A stretch of 64,000 bases of DNA from an uncultured Clostridia bacterium. Its GTDB lineage: Bacteria; Bacillota; Clostridia; Oscillospirales; Acutalibacteraceae. Each line of letters opens with the position of its first letter. Position 1 is the stretch's first letter. A program made the translations under genes and the position numbers. This document shows positions 41,613 through 52,300 of this stretch, one piece after another. Where the stretch lies: NCBI GenBank assembly GCA_947584595.1, contig CANPWP010000004.1, forward strand, positions 31,994 through 95,993. Reading direction: 5' to 3'. The notes beneath the pieces were generated by a model, which made no database searches, was not told where the DNA came from, and saw only the letters and a program-made list of their open reading frames with translations.

Positions 41613-42071
41613 ATGTCCGATTTGGAAAATCCTGTTTTACAACAATGGGTCAAAATTGAAGTAACGCTTCACCGTTTTCACGATATAAACTTTAAGCGCA
41701 AGGGTCCAATGGGTGCACCCCAACGGGGTCAGGGCAGACTATTACACATTATAAAAAAAAATCCGAATATTACACAAAAGGAGCTGTGTGAAAAAAGCGG
41801 CCTGCGCCAGCAGTCTGTTTCGGAATTCTTAAAAAAGCTTGAAAACAGCGGATATATTTCCCGCACCCCCTCCCCTTGTGACAAAAGAGTTTCTACTTTT
41901 AACCTTACAGAGGAAGGCGAAAAACTTGCCCGTCCGCCTGTTGAAGTTATTCAACAGCTAAATTCATTTTTATCTTGTCTTAATGATGAAGAACAACAAA
42001 ATATGTGCGATTATCTTAAGCGTATAAGATATAATATCGAAAAAATGCTAAATCAAAATAAAAATGAATAA
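41613..42071 (+). CDS. MarR-family transcriptional regulator
   Basis: From ATG 41613 (GGAG 8 bases upstream) the 152-residue protein has the MarR winged helix: RGQGRLLHIIKKNPNITQKE, LCEKSGLRQQSVSEFLKKLE with the recognition helix, the wing SGYISRTPSPCDKRVSTFNL, and a C-terminal dimerisation helix. One Cys-bearing segment (SPCDKR) lies at the wing. It leads an operon with two ABC exporter genes, a common arrangement in which MarR represses drug-efflux genes until a ligand binds. The perfect palindrome in the promoter is its likely operator. There is a 36-bp gap to the first ABC gene. Confidence 0.93.
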   Translation: MSDLENPVLQQWVKIEVTLHRFHDINFKRKGPMGAPQRGQGRLLHIIKKNPNITQKELCEKSGLRQQSVSEFLKKLENSGYISRTPSPCDKRVSTFNLTEEGEKLARPPVEVIQQLNSFLSCLNDEEQQNMCDYLKRIRYNIEKMLNQNKNE

Positions 42072-42107
42072 ACATATTTATAAATCGAAACAAAAGGAGT
42101 AATAATT

Positions 42108-44321
42108 TTGCTAAAGGTGTTAAAGTACTTAAAAAAATCAATTATACCTATAATATTTGTTGTGCTGTTGCTTTTAGTGCAGGCATACTGTGACCTTGCA
42201 CTTCCTCAATATATGAGCAACATTGTAAATGTAGGTATTCAGCAGGGAGGTGTAACTTCTGTTATCCCCGAAAAAATCACGTCTGAAGATATGGAAAATT
42301 TACAGCTTTTTATGAGTGAAGATGACATAAGTCTTGTAAATGAAAATTACAAAAAAAACAATAATATCTTTACCCTAAAATCGGGAATTAAAGAAAAAAC
42401 CTCCGAACAGCTTGAAGATGCCTTTATTAATCCAGAGCTTATAAGCACTTTGATAAATATGGCTGAAAGCGGAGAAATTGATGCTGACAACGACGCTTAT
42501 CAATCAAGCAATGAACTTGCTGATATGATGAAAAATTTGCCCGAGGGCAGTAATTTTTACGATGTTTTAAAAATGTTGCCCGCAGAGCAAAAGGATATGA
42601 TTGTTGATAAAATGATAGAGGCTGTGGACGGATATAAAGCTCTTGGAAAAGACAACGTAAAACAGCTTGTAATCAGCAATGTTCAGCAAATCCTTAAAAA
42701 TGCGGGAGTTGATACAGACTCTCTCCAGATGTCATATTTATACAGCGCAGGCTTGCTTATGCTTCTTTATGCATTAATAATTGCATTCTGCACAATTTTA
42801 ACAACATTGCTTGGCGCAAGAATAGGTTCAGGTATTGCAAGAGATTTGAGAAGTACCGTATATGAAAAAGTCCTTAGATTTTCAAGCAATGAAATTAATC
42901 AATTCTCAAACGCTTCTCTTATTACAAGATGTACAAACGATATTCAGCAAATTCAGATGGTAGTTATTATGATTTTGAGAATGGTGCTGTATGCTCCTAT
43001 TTTAGGAATAGGCGCTCTGTTTAAGGTACTTGGAACAAATCAGGGTATGGCGTGGATAATAGGTCTTGCAGTAGCTGTAATACTAATTGTAATTATTGCT
43101 CTTATGAGCGTTGCAATGCCGAAATTTACAAAGCTTCAAAAACTCATTGACAGAATCAACCTTATATCCCGTGAAATTTTAACAGGTCTGCCTGTAATCA
43201 GAGCTTTTTCCAGAGAAAAATACGAAGAAGGAAGATTTGATACCGCAAACAAAAATCAGATGAAAACAAACCTGTTTGTAAACAGATTAATGGCTATGAT
43301 GATGCCTGTTATGATGTTTGTAATGAACGGCGTAAGCGTTTTGATCATATGGGTTGGAGCATCTCAAGTAGACGCTGGAGATATGCAGGTAGGAGACATC
43401 ATGGCGTATATTCAGTACACAATGCAGATAATTATGGCATTTTTAATGCTTTCTATGATGAGTATAATGCTTCCCCGTGCAATTGTTTCCGCCAACCGTG
43501 TTGCAGAAATATTGGATACGGAAATTTTAATTACCAACCCTCCTGAAAATGAAATCAAATCATTTGACAACACAAAAAAGGGTCTGGTTGAATTTAAAAA
43601 TGTCAGCTTTAAGTATCCGGGAGCTTCCGAAAATGTATTAAGCGACATTTCGTTTACCGCAAAACCGGGAGAAACAACTGCAATTATCGGCAGTACAGGT
43701 TCGGGCAAATCAACTCTTGTTAATTTGATTCCCAGATTTTATGATGTAACCGACGGCGAAATCACCGTAAGCGGAGTAAATGTTAAAAATGTCAAATTAG
43801 GTGATTTAAGAGATAAAATAGGCTATGTTCCTCAAAAGGGATTTTTGTTCAGCGGTACTATCGGCACAAACATCGCTTATTCTGATAAAAATATGAGTCA
43901 GGCGCAGATCGAAAAAGCCGCAGAGGTTGCTCAGGCACGGGAATTCATTGAAAGTAAATATGATACCTATGACAATGAAATTGCACAGGGCGGAACGAAT
44001 GTATCGGGCGGTCAGAGACAAAGACTTTCAATTGCCCGTGCTGTTGCAAAAAATCCCGATATCTATATTTTTGACGACAGCTTTTCTGCCCTTGACTATA
44101 AAACAGATGCTGCTTTGAGAAAGGCCCTTAACAGATATACACAAAACAGCACAGTCATTATTGTTGCACAGAGAATTTCAACCGTATTAAACGCAGAACA
44201 GATTATCGTGCTTGACAACGGTGAAATCGCAGGAACAGGAACGCACAAAGAGCTTCTTGAAAACTGCGAGGTTTACAAGCAAATTGCTGTATCACAGCTT
44301 TCAAAGGAGGAATTGGAATAA
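42108..44321 (+). CDS. ABC exporter, degenerate-ATPase half (heterodimer subunit A)
   Basis: The 737-residue protein is a half transporter: six membrane helices and a nucleotide-binding domain. It carries a large extra segment (about 55-205) between helices 1 and 2 that is acidic and probably extracellular. Walker A is IIGSTGSGKSTL and the signature is VSGGQRQRLSIARA. Walker B ends FDDSFSALD, with Asp where the catalytic Glu normally sits, so its own composite site should be weakly active. This is the pattern of heterodimeric exporters such as BmrCD or TM287/288. The start is TTG 42108 with AAAAGGAGTAATAATT upstream. Its TAA overlaps the ATG of the partner gene (TAATG), implying coupled translation. 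Confidence 0.93.
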   Translation: MLKVLKYLKKSIIPIIFVVLLLLVQAYCDLALPQYMSNIVNVGIQQGGVTSVIPEKITSEDMENLQLFMSEDDISLVNENYKKNNNIFTLKSGIKEKTSEQLEDAFINPELISTLINMAESGEIDADNDAYQSSNELADMMKNLPEGSNFYDVLKMLPAEQKDMIVDKMIEAVDGYKALGKDNVKQLVISNVQQILKNAGVDTDSLQMSYLYSAGLLMLLYALIIAFCTILTTLLGARIGSGIARDLRSTVYEKVLRFSSNEINQFSNASLITRCTNDIQQIQMVVIMILRMVLYAPILGIGALFKVLGTNQGMAWIIGLAVAVILIVIIALMSVAMPKFTKLQKLIDRINLISREILTGLPVIRAFSREKYEEGRFDTANKNQMKTNLFVNRLMAMMMPVMMFVMNGVSVLIIWVGASQVDAGDMQVGDIMAYIQYTMQIIMAFLMLSMMSIMLPRAIVSANRVAEILDTEILITNPPENEIKSFDNTKKGLVEFKNVSFKYPGASENVLSDISFTAKPGETTAIIGSTGSGKSTLVNLIPRFYDVTDGEITVSGVNVKNVKLGDLRDKIGYVPQKGFLFSGTIGTNIAYSDKNMSQAQIEKAAEVAQAREFIESKYDTYDNEIAQGGTNVSGGQRQRLSIARAVAKNPDIYIFDDSFSALDYKTDAALRKALNRYTQNSTVIIVAQRISTVLNAEQIIVLDNGEIAGTGTHKELLENCEVYKQIAVSQLSKEELE

Positions 44322-46186
44322 TGGCAGTAAATTCTCCCAGAAGAAGATCCGGCAGAAATATGGTCCCGGTAGAAAAAGCGAAAGACTTTAAAGGTTCAAT
44401 AATTAAGCTTTTAAAATATATAGGCAGGTACAAAGCCGCACTTGTTTTTGTTGTCATTTTTGCTATTGCAAGTACAATTTTTAACATTGTAGGTCCTAAA
44501 ATTTTAGGTAATGCAACTACAGAACTTTTTAACGGCATAATCAGTAAATTTTCTGGTGGCTCGGGCATTGACTTTGATGCAATTGCAAATATTTTGTTAT
44601 GGCTTATGGCTTTATATGTTGCGTCTGCTTTATTTGCCTTTATTCAAGGTTTTATTATGGCAAATATTGCTCAAAAAATAGGATACAGACTGAGAAATGA
44701 CATCAACCATAAAATCAACCTTATGCCTATGAATTATTTTGATAAAAAGCAGCACGGAGAGGTATTGTCAATTATAACAAATGATGTTGATACCCTGACT
44801 ATGGGACTTAACCAAAGCGCCACTCAGCTTATTACATCTGTAACAACTATTATCGGCGTTCTCTATATGATGTTCTCAATCAACTGGATAATGACAATTA
44901 TCGCTTTGCTGATTCTTCCCATATCAATTATAATTGTTTCATTTATTGCTTCAAAATCCCAAAAACACTTTAAAAATCAGCAGGATTATTTAGGTCATGT
45001 AAACGGACAAATTGAAGAAACCTTCAGCGGAATAAATATTGTTCAGGCATTTAACGGAGAAAAAGAAAATCTGAAAAATTTTGAAGAGGCTAACAACACC
45101 CTTTACCACTCTGCTTGGAAATCACAATTTTTATCAGGTCTTATGATGCCTATTATGCAGTTTATAGGCAATTTAGGATATGTTGCAATTGCAGTGTTGG
45201 GCGGTTATCTTGCTATAAACGGTACTATTACCGTGGGTAATATTCAGTCATTCGTTCAGTATGTAAGACAGTTTACCCAACCGATTCAACAGCTTGCCCA
45301 GGTTTCAAATATGATTCAGTCAATGGCTGCGGCTTCTGAAAGAGTTTTTGAATTTTTAAGCGAGGACGAAGAAGAACAAACTGCTCAGAATCACGCACAA
45401 ACAATTGATAAAAACACAAAAGAAACCCGCAAAGTCACCATAAACGATATTGAGGGCAATGTTAAATTTGAAAATGTTAAGTTCGGATATAATGAGGATA
45501 AAATAATCATAAATGATTTTAGTGCAAATATTAATCAAGGACAAAAAATTGCGATAGTCGGACCGACAGGTGCAGGTAAAACAACAATGGTAAAACTTTT
45601 AATGCGTTTTTACGATGTCAACAGCGGCGCAATAAAGGTTGACGACTATAATATTAAAGATTTTGACAGAAGCGAATTAAGAGAGCTGTTTGGTATGGTA
45701 CTTCAGGATACATGGCTGTTTTCGGGAACAATTATGGAAAACCTTAAATACGGCAGACTTGACGCAACCGCAGAGGAAGTTATAAGGGCTGCAAAAGCCG
45801 CTCATGTGCACAATTTTGTTAAAACCCTCCCTGACGGCTACAATATGATATTAAACGAAGACACTTCCAATATTTCACAAGGTCAGAAACAGCTATTAAC
45901 AATTGCAAGAACTATTCTTGCGGACCCAAAAATTCTTATTCTTGATGAAGCGACCTCATCAGTTGATACAAGAACAGAAATAAGAATTCAAAAAGCAATG
46001 GATAACCTTATGAAGGGCAGAACAAGCTTTATAATTGCACACAGACTTTCCACAATTCGTGACGCAGATTTAATTCTTGTCATGAAAGACGGAGATATCA
46101 TTGAGCAGGGAAACCATGAAGAACTGCTTGAAAGAAAAGGATTTTATTACGACCTTTACAACTCTCAATTTGACAAGGTATCATAA
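44321..46186 (+). CDS. ABC exporter, canonical-ATPase half (heterodimer subunit B)
   Basis: The 621-residue half transporter has six membrane helices (YKAALVFVVIFAIASTIFNI onward), the coupling region YFDKKQHGEVLSIITNDVDT, and a nucleotide-binding domain. Walker A is IVGPTGAGKTTMVKLL, the signature is ISQGQKQLLTIARTI (Ser-Gln-Gly-Gln, altered from SGGQ), and Walker B is ILILDEATSSVDTRTE with the catalytic Glu. The altered signature belongs to the degenerate composite site, complementary to the Asp substitution in the partner. An acidic and Lys-rich insert (about 345-380) precedes the ATPase domain. It overlaps the partner by one base and ends at a strong terminator. Probably drug or peptide export, under MarR control. 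Confidence 0.94.
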   Translation: MAVNSPRRRSGRNMVPVEKAKDFKGSIIKLLKYIGRYKAALVFVVIFAIASTIFNIVGPKILGNATTELFNGIISKFSGGSGIDFDAIANILLWLMALYVASALFAFIQGFIMANIAQKIGYRLRNDINHKINLMPMNYFDKKQHGEVLSIITNDVDTLTMGLNQSATQLITSVTTIIGVLYMMFSINWIMTIIALLILPISIIIVSFIASKSQKHFKNQQDYLGHVNGQIEETFSGINIVQAFNGEKENLKNFEEANNTLYHSAWKSQFLSGLMMPIMQFIGNLGYVAIAVLGGYLAINGTITVGNIQSFVQYVRQFTQPIQQLAQVSNMIQSMAAASERVFEFLSEDEEEQTAQNHAQTIDKNTKETRKVTINDIEGNVKFENVKFGYNEDKIIINDFSANINQGQKIAIVGPTGAGKTTMVKLLMRFYDVNSGAIKVDDYNIKDFDRSELRELFGMVLQDTWLFSGTIMENLKYGRLDATAEEVIRAAKAAHVHNFVKTLPDGYNMILNEDTSNISQGQKQLLTIARTILADPKILILDEATSSVDTRTEIRIQKAMDNLMKGRTSFIIAHRLSTIRDADLILVMKDGDIIEQGNHEELLERKGFYYDLYNSQFDKVS

Positions 46187-46205
46187 AACTGTTAAAATTA
46201 AATTA

Positions 46206-46236
46206 AAGGGCGGATTTTCCTTCCGCCCTTATTTTT
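46206..46236 (+). terminator. Terminator of the MarR-exporter operon
   Basis: AAGGGCGG (46206-46213) pairs with CCGCCCTT (46223-46230), followed by ATTTTT. From here to 46437 the sequence is AT-rich with no supported feature. Confidence 0.88.
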
Positions 46237-46437
46237 ACTAAATTTTTATGTATAAAGTGTTTCAAAAAAATTACAAACACAATATATAGTATTTAACATA
46301 TTTTAACATACCATTTGTAGAAAAATGGCTTAAACACTAATATCTTAATCATTTATGACAATTTATGGTAATAATTTTTGTTTATTACATACAAAAAGTC
46401 TGTAAAAACTTTGTTATTATAATTATGAAACTGTTAC

Positions 46438-46484
46438 TTGAAAATGCCAACATCTTGTGCTATTATAATATCACACCACAAGAT
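46438..46484 (+). promoter_or_regulatory. Promoter enclosed by an inverted repeat upstream of the NrdD-tail-like gene
   Basis: TTGAAA (46438-46443), 17 bases, TATTAT (46461-46466). ATCTTGTG (46452-46459) and CACAAGAT (46477-46484) flank the -10 element as a perfect 8-bp inverted repeat. It does not match the usual NrdR box closely. The regulator is unknown. Confidence 0.55.
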
Positions 46485-46549
46485 TATGTGATGATAAACA
46501 ATTAAAATAAAAAATTAAAAAGAAGTTTTTGAAAAGGAAGGTACATATT

Positions 46550-46849
46550 ATGCAAATTACAGTATTAGGCGGTAAATTGCCTCAGGCAGAAATTGATGCT
46601 TATGTTGAACAGATTAAAAGCGAAAACCCCGATAAATACATTAAAAGCTGTGAGCTCACGGTTGACGGTGAATATGTTGATGTAACTTATGATTATGATG
46701 TAGTTCCTTTTGAACGTATCAGAAGAATTACCGGTTATCTTGTTGGTACAGTTGACAGATTCAACAACGCTAAAAGAGCTGAGGTTGAGGACAGAGTTAA
46801 ACACTCGATCGGTTCTTCGGCAACCTGCTCTATTGAAGATATAGCTTAA
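46550..46849 (+). CDS. Small stand-alone protein resembling the C-terminal segment of anaerobic ribonucleotide reductase
   Basis: The 99-residue protein starts MQITVLGGKLPQAEIDAYVE after AAGGAAGG. Its second half, PFERIRRITGYLVGTVDRFN followed by NAKRAEVEDRVKH, closely resembles the linker near the C-terminus of class III ribonucleotide reductase (NrdD), just around the region that carries the zinc-binding cysteines and glycyl radical. Here only one Cys pair-like residue set is missing: there is no CxxC motif and no radical-bearing RVxGY loop, so it cannot be a reductase. It is monocistronic with its own promoter and terminator-like ending. It may be an accessory or regulatory derivative; function unknown. 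Confidence 0.75.
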   Translation: MQITVLGGKLPQAEIDAYVEQIKSENPDKYIKSCELTVDGEYVDVTYDYDVVPFERIRRITGYLVGTVDRFNNAKRAEVEDRVKHSIGSSATCSIEDIA

Positions 46850-46962
46850 TTTTAAAGGTCGGAAAATCCGGCCTTTTATTTTTTCACTTCTTATGACTCC
46901 ATCATCAAAATTTTAAAAAATAAAAGTAGAAGTTTTTGCTCAGCTTTATTTATTAAAAACTG

Positions 46963-46991
46963 TTGACATGGGTATCATTTAGTGATAAAAT
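46963..46991 (+). promoter_or_regulatory. Promoter of the metK leader
   Basis: TTGACA (46963-46968), 17 bases, TAAAAT (46986-46991), about 20 bases before the SAM riboswitch. Confidence 0.85.
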
Positions 46992-47012
46992 TCTATTCGT
47001 AACAAAATATTA

Positions 47013-47106
47013 CTTATCAAGAGTGACTGAGGGACAGGCCCTGTGAAGTCCGGCAACCTGCTTTTACGCAAGGTGCTAAATCCTGCGGATTATCCGAAAG
47101 ATGAGT
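47013..47106 (+). promoter_or_regulatory. SAM-I (S-box) riboswitch
   Basis: All conserved blocks of the S-box are present in order: CTTATCAAGAGTGACTGAGG, GACAGGCCCTGTGA, GTCCGGCAACCTGC, AAGGTGCTAAATCC, and GAAAGATGAG closing P1 with CTTATC. It senses S-adenosylmethionine and controls metK, which makes it. Confidence 0.97.
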
Positions 47107-47116
47107 GTCTGTAAAC

Positions 47117-47144
47117 ACCGTTCTTTTGGAACGGTTATTTTTTT
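47117..47144 (+). terminator. Expression-platform terminator of the SAM-I riboswitch
   Basis: ACCGTTC (47117-47123) pairs with GAACGGT (47129-47135), followed by TATTTTTTT. It should form when SAM is bound and stop transcription before metK. Confidence 0.92.
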
Positions 47145-47171
47145 GTATTAATCAAGGAAAGGAAGTTAAAT

Positions 47172-48350
47172 ATGAAACATTTTTTTACATCTGAATCAGT
47201 AACAGAGGGACATCCCGATAAAGTATGCGACCAAATTTCCGACGCCATTTTAGACGCTATTTTAGAGAAAGATAAAAATGCACACGTTGCGTGTGAAGTA
47301 ACCGCAACAACAGGTATGATCCATGTCATGGGAGAAATCTCAACAGAAGCATATGTGGATATTCCTGCAATAGCAAGGAGGGTTATTAATGCAATCGGAT
47401 ATGATAACCCCGATTGCTGTTTTGACGGAAATACCTGCGCTGTACTGACTTCAATCGACGCTCAGTCACCTGACATTGCTATGGGCGTAAACGAGTCTTA
47501 CGAGGTAAAAGACGGAGAAACAGATGAGGATAATCAAATTGGTGCAGGAGACCAGGGAATGATGTTCGGATATGCCTGCAACGAAACAAAAGAGCTTATG
47601 CCTCTGCCTGTTTCACTTGCACACAAACTGGCAAAACAGCTTGCAAAAGTAAGAAAGGACGGCACTCTTACCTACTTGAGACCTGACGGAAAAACTCAGG
47701 TAACAGTTGAATATGACGAGAACGATAATCCTGTCAGAGTTGACACGGTAGTCATATCGACTCAGCACGATGAAAAAGTTACATTGGAGCAAATAAGAAA
47801 GGATTTGGCTGAATATGTAATTAAGCCGATAATTCCTGAAAATTACCTTGATGAAAACACAAAAACCTTTATTAACCCGACAGGAAGGTTCGTAATAGGA
47901 GGCCCGGTAGGAGATTCCGGCTTAACAGGCAGAAAAATAATAGTTGATACTTACGGAGGATATGCCTGCCACGGAGGCGGTGCATTCTCGGGCAAAGACC
48001 CTACAAAGGTTGACAGAAGCGCGGCATATTATTCAAGATATATTGCAAAGAACATTGTTGCCGCAGGGCTTGCGGATAAATGTCAGGTTCAGCTTGCATA
48101 TGCAATAGGAGTTGCAAATCCTGTATCAATTATGGTCAAGGCAGAAAATTCAAAATACACCGATGAACAGCTTTCATCAGCAGTTAAAAAGGTATTCGAC
48201 TGCCGTCCGCAGGCAATTATTAAAAACTTAAAATTAACTGAAACTAAGTATCTGCCCCTTGCATCATACGGACATATGGGCAGAGAGGATTTAGGTGTTT
48301 CATGGGAAAAAACAGATAAAACAGACGCCCTTATCAACGCACTTAAATAA
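47172..48350 (+). CDS. metK: S-adenosylmethionine synthetase
   Basis: MetK makes S-adenosylmethionine from methionine and ATP. The 392-residue protein has [20 protein letters not shown] (ATP and metal site), [39 protein letters not shown], the phosphate-binding [20 protein letters not shown] and [19 protein letters not shown], both family signatures. Length is normal. ATG 47172 follows AAGGAAAGGAAG. The gene is alone between a SAM-I riboswitch with terminator and a downstream terminator, so it is feedback-controlled by its product. Nothing unusual is seen in the coding sequence. Confidence 0.98.
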   Translation: MKHFFTSESVTEGHPDKVCDQISDAILDAILEKDKNAHVACEVTATTGMIHVMGEISTEAYVDIPAIARRVINAIGYDNPDCCFDGNTCAVLTSIDAQSPDIAMGVNESYEVKDGETDEDNQIGAGDQGMMFGYACNETKELMPLPVSLAHKLAKQLAKVRKDGTLTYLRPDGKTQVTVEYDENDNPVRVDTVVISTQHDEKVTLEQIRKDLAEYVIKPIIPENYLDENTKTFINPTGRFVIGGPVGDSGLTGRKIIVDTYGGYACHGGGAFSGKDPTKVDRSAAYYSRYIAKNIVAAGLADKCQVQLAYAIGVANPVSIMVKAENSKYTDEQLSSAVKKVFDCRPQAIIKNLKLTETKYLPLASYGHMGREDLGVSWEKTDKTDALINALK

Positions 48351-48381
48351 TATTAATTAAATTACAGCATTTACAAAAGTT

Positions 48382-48408
48382 GGCTCCCTCTTATGAGGGG
48401 GTCTTTTT
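48382..48408 (+). terminator. Terminator after metK
   Basis: GGCTCCCTC (48382-48390) pairs with GAGGGGGTC (48395-48403), two G-U pairs, around TTAT, followed by TTTTT. Confidence 0.85.
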
Positions 48409-48471
48409 ATACATAAAACTATATTTTTTGCTTGTTATTTTTAGTAAAAAACTATTTATTTATAATAATAG

Positions 48472-48505
48472 TGTAGGTTTGTCAATGATCAATTGTAATC
48501 CTACA
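48472..48505. repeat. IS-end-like palindrome, copy 2
   Basis: The 34 bases run from TGTAGGTTTGTCAATGAT into CAATTGTAATCCTACA. The first half equals the element at 63925, and the second half is nearly the reverse complement of the element at 14977. It looks like two ends of the same insertion sequence joined head to head, or a minimal non-autonomous derivative. Confidence 0.55.
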
Positions 48506-48535
48506 AATTGTTACAGGAAATTAAAATTAATTCTA

Positions 48536-48564
48536 TTGAGATAAAAGTGTATTTGTGATAAAAT
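48536..48564 (+). promoter_or_regulatory. Promoter of the ABC/FtsX operon
   Basis: TTGAGA (48536-48541), 17 bases, TAAAAT (48559-48564), about 30 bases before ATG 48595. Confidence 0.65.
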
Positions 48565-48594
48565 ATTAATAATTTGTTGAAAGGACTGTATCTG

Positions 48595-49296
48595 ATGAGC
48601 CTTGTTAAATTTAAAAATGTTTATAAAATATACAAAATGGGAGAAGTCACCCTTACTGCCGTAGACGGAATTTCATTTGAGATTAATCAAGGGGAATTTG
48701 CTGTAATTGTAGGCTCTTCAGGTGCGGGCAAAACAACAGTTCTTAATATTTTAGGCGGAATGGATAGTCCCACTAAAGGTGAAATTATTGTAGATGAAAA
48801 AAACATAAGTACATTATCAGAAAAAAAGCTCATTGAATACAGAAGACACGACATAGGTTTTGTTTTTCAGTTTTATAACCTTGTTCCTAATCTGACCGCT
48901 AAGGAAAATGTAGAACTTGCAACACAAATTTGCAGTGATCCTATGGATGCGCAAAAAGCACTTGAAAGCGTAGGTCTCATAGATAGAATTAACAACTTCC
49001 CCTCTCAGCTTTCAGGAGGTGAACAGCAGAGAGTATCTATTGCAAGAGCATTAGCAAAAAGACCTAAGCTTCTTTTGTGTGATGAACCTACAGGCGCACT
49101 TGATTATAATACAGGCAGAACGATTTTGAAATTATTGCAGGAAACTTGTATTAAAGATAAAATGACGGTAGTTTTAATTACTCATAATCAGGCTATTACG
49201 CCAATGGCTAATCACGTAATTACAATGAAAAGCGGTAAAATTATAAGCAATATTTATAATGAAAATCCAAAAAGTGTAGAAGAGATAGAGTGGTAA
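48595..49296 (+). CDS. ABC transporter ATP-binding protein, MacB/LolD type
   Basis: The 233-residue ATPase has Walker [19 protein letters not shown]-loop [14 protein letters not shown] (PNLTAxEN is typical of MacB/LolD-type ATPases), signature [16 protein letters not shown], Walker [13 protein letters not shown] and the H-loop ITHN. ATG 48595 is preceded by GAAAGGACTGTATCTG. It is 45 bp before a large FtsX-like permease with which it forms a mechanotransmission-type transporter. Such pairs in Firmicutes often act in peptide or antibiotic resistance or in envelope export; no two-component system is next to it, so the trigger is unknown. Confidence 0.95.
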   Translation: MSLVKFKNVYKIYKMGEVTLTAVDGISFEINQGEFAVIVGSSGAGKTTVLNILGGMDSPTKGEIIVDEKNISTLSEKKLIEYRRHDIGFVFQFYNLVPNLTAKENVELATQICSDPMDAQKALESVGLIDRINNFPSQLSGGEQQRVSIARALAKRPKLLLCDEPTGALDYNTGRTILKLLQETCIKDKMTVVLITHNQAITPMANHVITMKSGKIISNIYNENPKSVEEIEW

Positions 49297-49341
49297 AGTT
49301 TATATAAATTAATCATTTTATAGAAAGGAGACAGTTGTATT

Positions 49342-52300
49342 ATGACTAAAACTTTGCTTAAAAATACGTTCAGAGAAATCAGAAATACAAAAGCCCGTTT
49401 TATTTCAATTATGGCTATTATAGCTTTAGGCGTAGGATTTTTTGCAGGAATAAAGGCAACTGCTCCTTCAATGAATAAAATGGCTGAAAATTATTATAAT
49501 GACACAAATCTTATGGATTTTCGCCTTGTATCCACTGTCGGTTTTGATGAAGATGACATAAATGAAGTGCAAAAAACCGAGGGTGTATCGGATTTAATGC
49601 CCTCTTACTTTACTGACGTTATAGTAAATACAGGGGAGAGCGGAAGTCCGGTCAGAATAATTTCCGTTCCTGAAAAATATAAAAATAACAATATTTTAAA
49701 TGAGCTTACTTTACTTGAGGGCAGAATGCCTGAAAAAACAGGCGAAATTTTAATTGAAAAGGGCAACTTCGGAGGAGATTCTTTAAATATCGGCTATAAA
49801 GTCAATATTGAAAAAGAAGCAGGCGATACCGATGTAAATGAGATTTTAAATAAACTTGAATATACAGTTGTTGGTATTGTGGAATCGCCGTTATATATTT
49901 CGTATGAGAGAGGAATCACCACTATCGGAAACGGTAAATTGTCCTCCTTTATGTATGTTCTTCCCGAAGATTTTAAGGTTGAGAAATACACAGAACTTTA
50001 TGTTAAAACAGAATATTCAAACAGTAATATTTCGCCTTTTTCAGATGAATATAAAAATTCTATTGAAGAAGTAAAAGCTAATCTTGAAAATACAGCCGAC
50101 CACCGAGTAAGTGTGTTTAACACTGATGTAATCGGTAAGGCGCAAAAGGAAATAGATAACGGCTGGAAAAATTATAATAAAGAAAAAAAGAATGCAGATA
50201 AAGAACTGAAAAATTCAAAAAATCAGCTTGATAATGCACAAAAAGAATATGATAAAAGCATTTCAGACGCTCAAAAGCAATTAGATGACGCTCAAAATGA
50301 AATTACAAGCGGTGAAATTGAGTTAAATGATTCTTTAGAGGAATATAATAAGCAGATATCAGAGGGTGAAAAACAACTTGAAGAATCTGAAAATCAACTG
50401 AATTTTGCAAAAGCAGAGTATGAAAAGTCGAGAGCAGAATTTAAAGAAAAAATCAACTCAGCACAGCAAAAAATTGATCAGGGCCTTGAAAGCTACACAG
50501 AGTCATATAATAATTATTACGATACGGTAAAACCCAACTTAATTTATCAGCTTTCACAGGCTCAGTCAGGACTTCAAAGTATTAACGAAAATATAGCAAA
50601 TTTAAAAGAACAGCTTACATATTTAGAAGCTTCAACTGCTGATGAAGCGAATAAAATTAATTTAATTAAAGCACAGCTTTCTGATTTATATTCACAAAAA
50701 GCCGTTCTTGAAAGCTCTGTAGATGAAATAAATAATACAATTGTTTCTTCAGAAGGACAGCTTGAATATACAAAAACTCAGATTGAATATTCACAAGCCC
50801 AGCTTAATACTCAAAAGGCAGAGGGAGAGATAAAATTATCAGAGGCCTTATTGCAAATTGAGCAGGGCGAAGCCGAGTTTAACAGCGGCAAAGACAATTT
50901 AGAAAGTGCAAAAGCACAGGGCAGTGCAGAGCTTGCCGCCGCAGAAGAAAAATTATCTCAGGCAAAAGCTGAACTTGAAAAGGCGAGAGAGGAATTTGAC
51001 TCTGAAAGTACTTCGGGAAAACAAAAACTTGACGATGGTTACAATGAATATAATAAAGCATTAAAAACTGCCAATGAAAAGCTGAATAAAGCAAAAGAAG
51101 ACCTTGAAAAAGCACAAAAGGAACTATCCGAAATCAGCGAAGCTAAGTGGTATGTTTTTACAAGAGATGATAATCCCGGTTATTCTGATTTTACTTCTAA
51201 TACAAACCGTGTTGATGCAGTAGCGGCTGTATTTCCAACGTTCTTTTTGCTTGTTGCGGTGCTTGTCTGCTTAACGACAATGACAAGACTCATTGAAGAA
51301 AAACGTACGGAAATAGGTACATTAAAAGCGTTGGGATATTCAGGCAGATCAATAGTTTGCAAGTTTTTGATTTATTCTACAATAGCAGGCATAATCGGCA
51401 GTGTTGCAGGTATTTTAATTGGAGTGAATACACTTCCTTACATAATCTATAATGCTTATAAAATGATGTATCATATGGCAGATTTGCCTCTCGTTATTGA
51501 TTGGTTCAGCGTTATTGCAGGATTTATTGCGGCTTTGCTTTGTACATCAACAGTATCGGCAGTTATTTGTGTAAAAACATTAAAGCATAAGCCTGCAAGC
51601 TTAATGCGTCCTAAAGCTCCAAAGCCGGGTAAGAGAATACTTTTAGAGAAAATTCCTCCGATTTGGAAGCATTTTGGGTTTACTTCAAAGGTTACTGCAA
51701 GAAATCTGTTCAGATATAAATCAAGATTATTTATGACTGTTCTTGGAGTTGCAGGCTGTACGGCACTTATTGTTGCCGCATTTGGGTTGCTTGACAGTTT
51801 TTCTGTTATAACCGATAAACAGTTTACTGATATTTATAAATATGATGCAACAATTGTTCCCAAAGACGAGGGAACAGCAAAGGACATTGAAAATCTTACG
51901 AAATATATTTCTGACGATAAAAATATAACCGATTATTTTCTTGCAAGGCAGTCTGCAATTACCGTAAAAACAAAAAAGGCCGTTAAAGAAAAAAGTACAT
52001 ATGTATTTGTTCCCGAAAATATTGACAGTTTTAAAAGTTTATTATCACTGCATACAAGAACGGGTCAGACACCTCTTGAACTCGGTAATGACGGTGTTAT
52101 TGTTACAGAAAAAATGGCGTCTGAACTTGGAATAACAGTCGGCAGTGAAATAACCGTTATTTTTGACGATAAAGAGGTATCTTTATCGGTCAGCGGTATT
52201 TGTGAAAACTATATTTATAACTATGTTTATATCACCCCTCAGCTTTACAGCAAAAAGTTTGATAATAAAATTGAATTTAACAGCATATTTATAAGTATTG

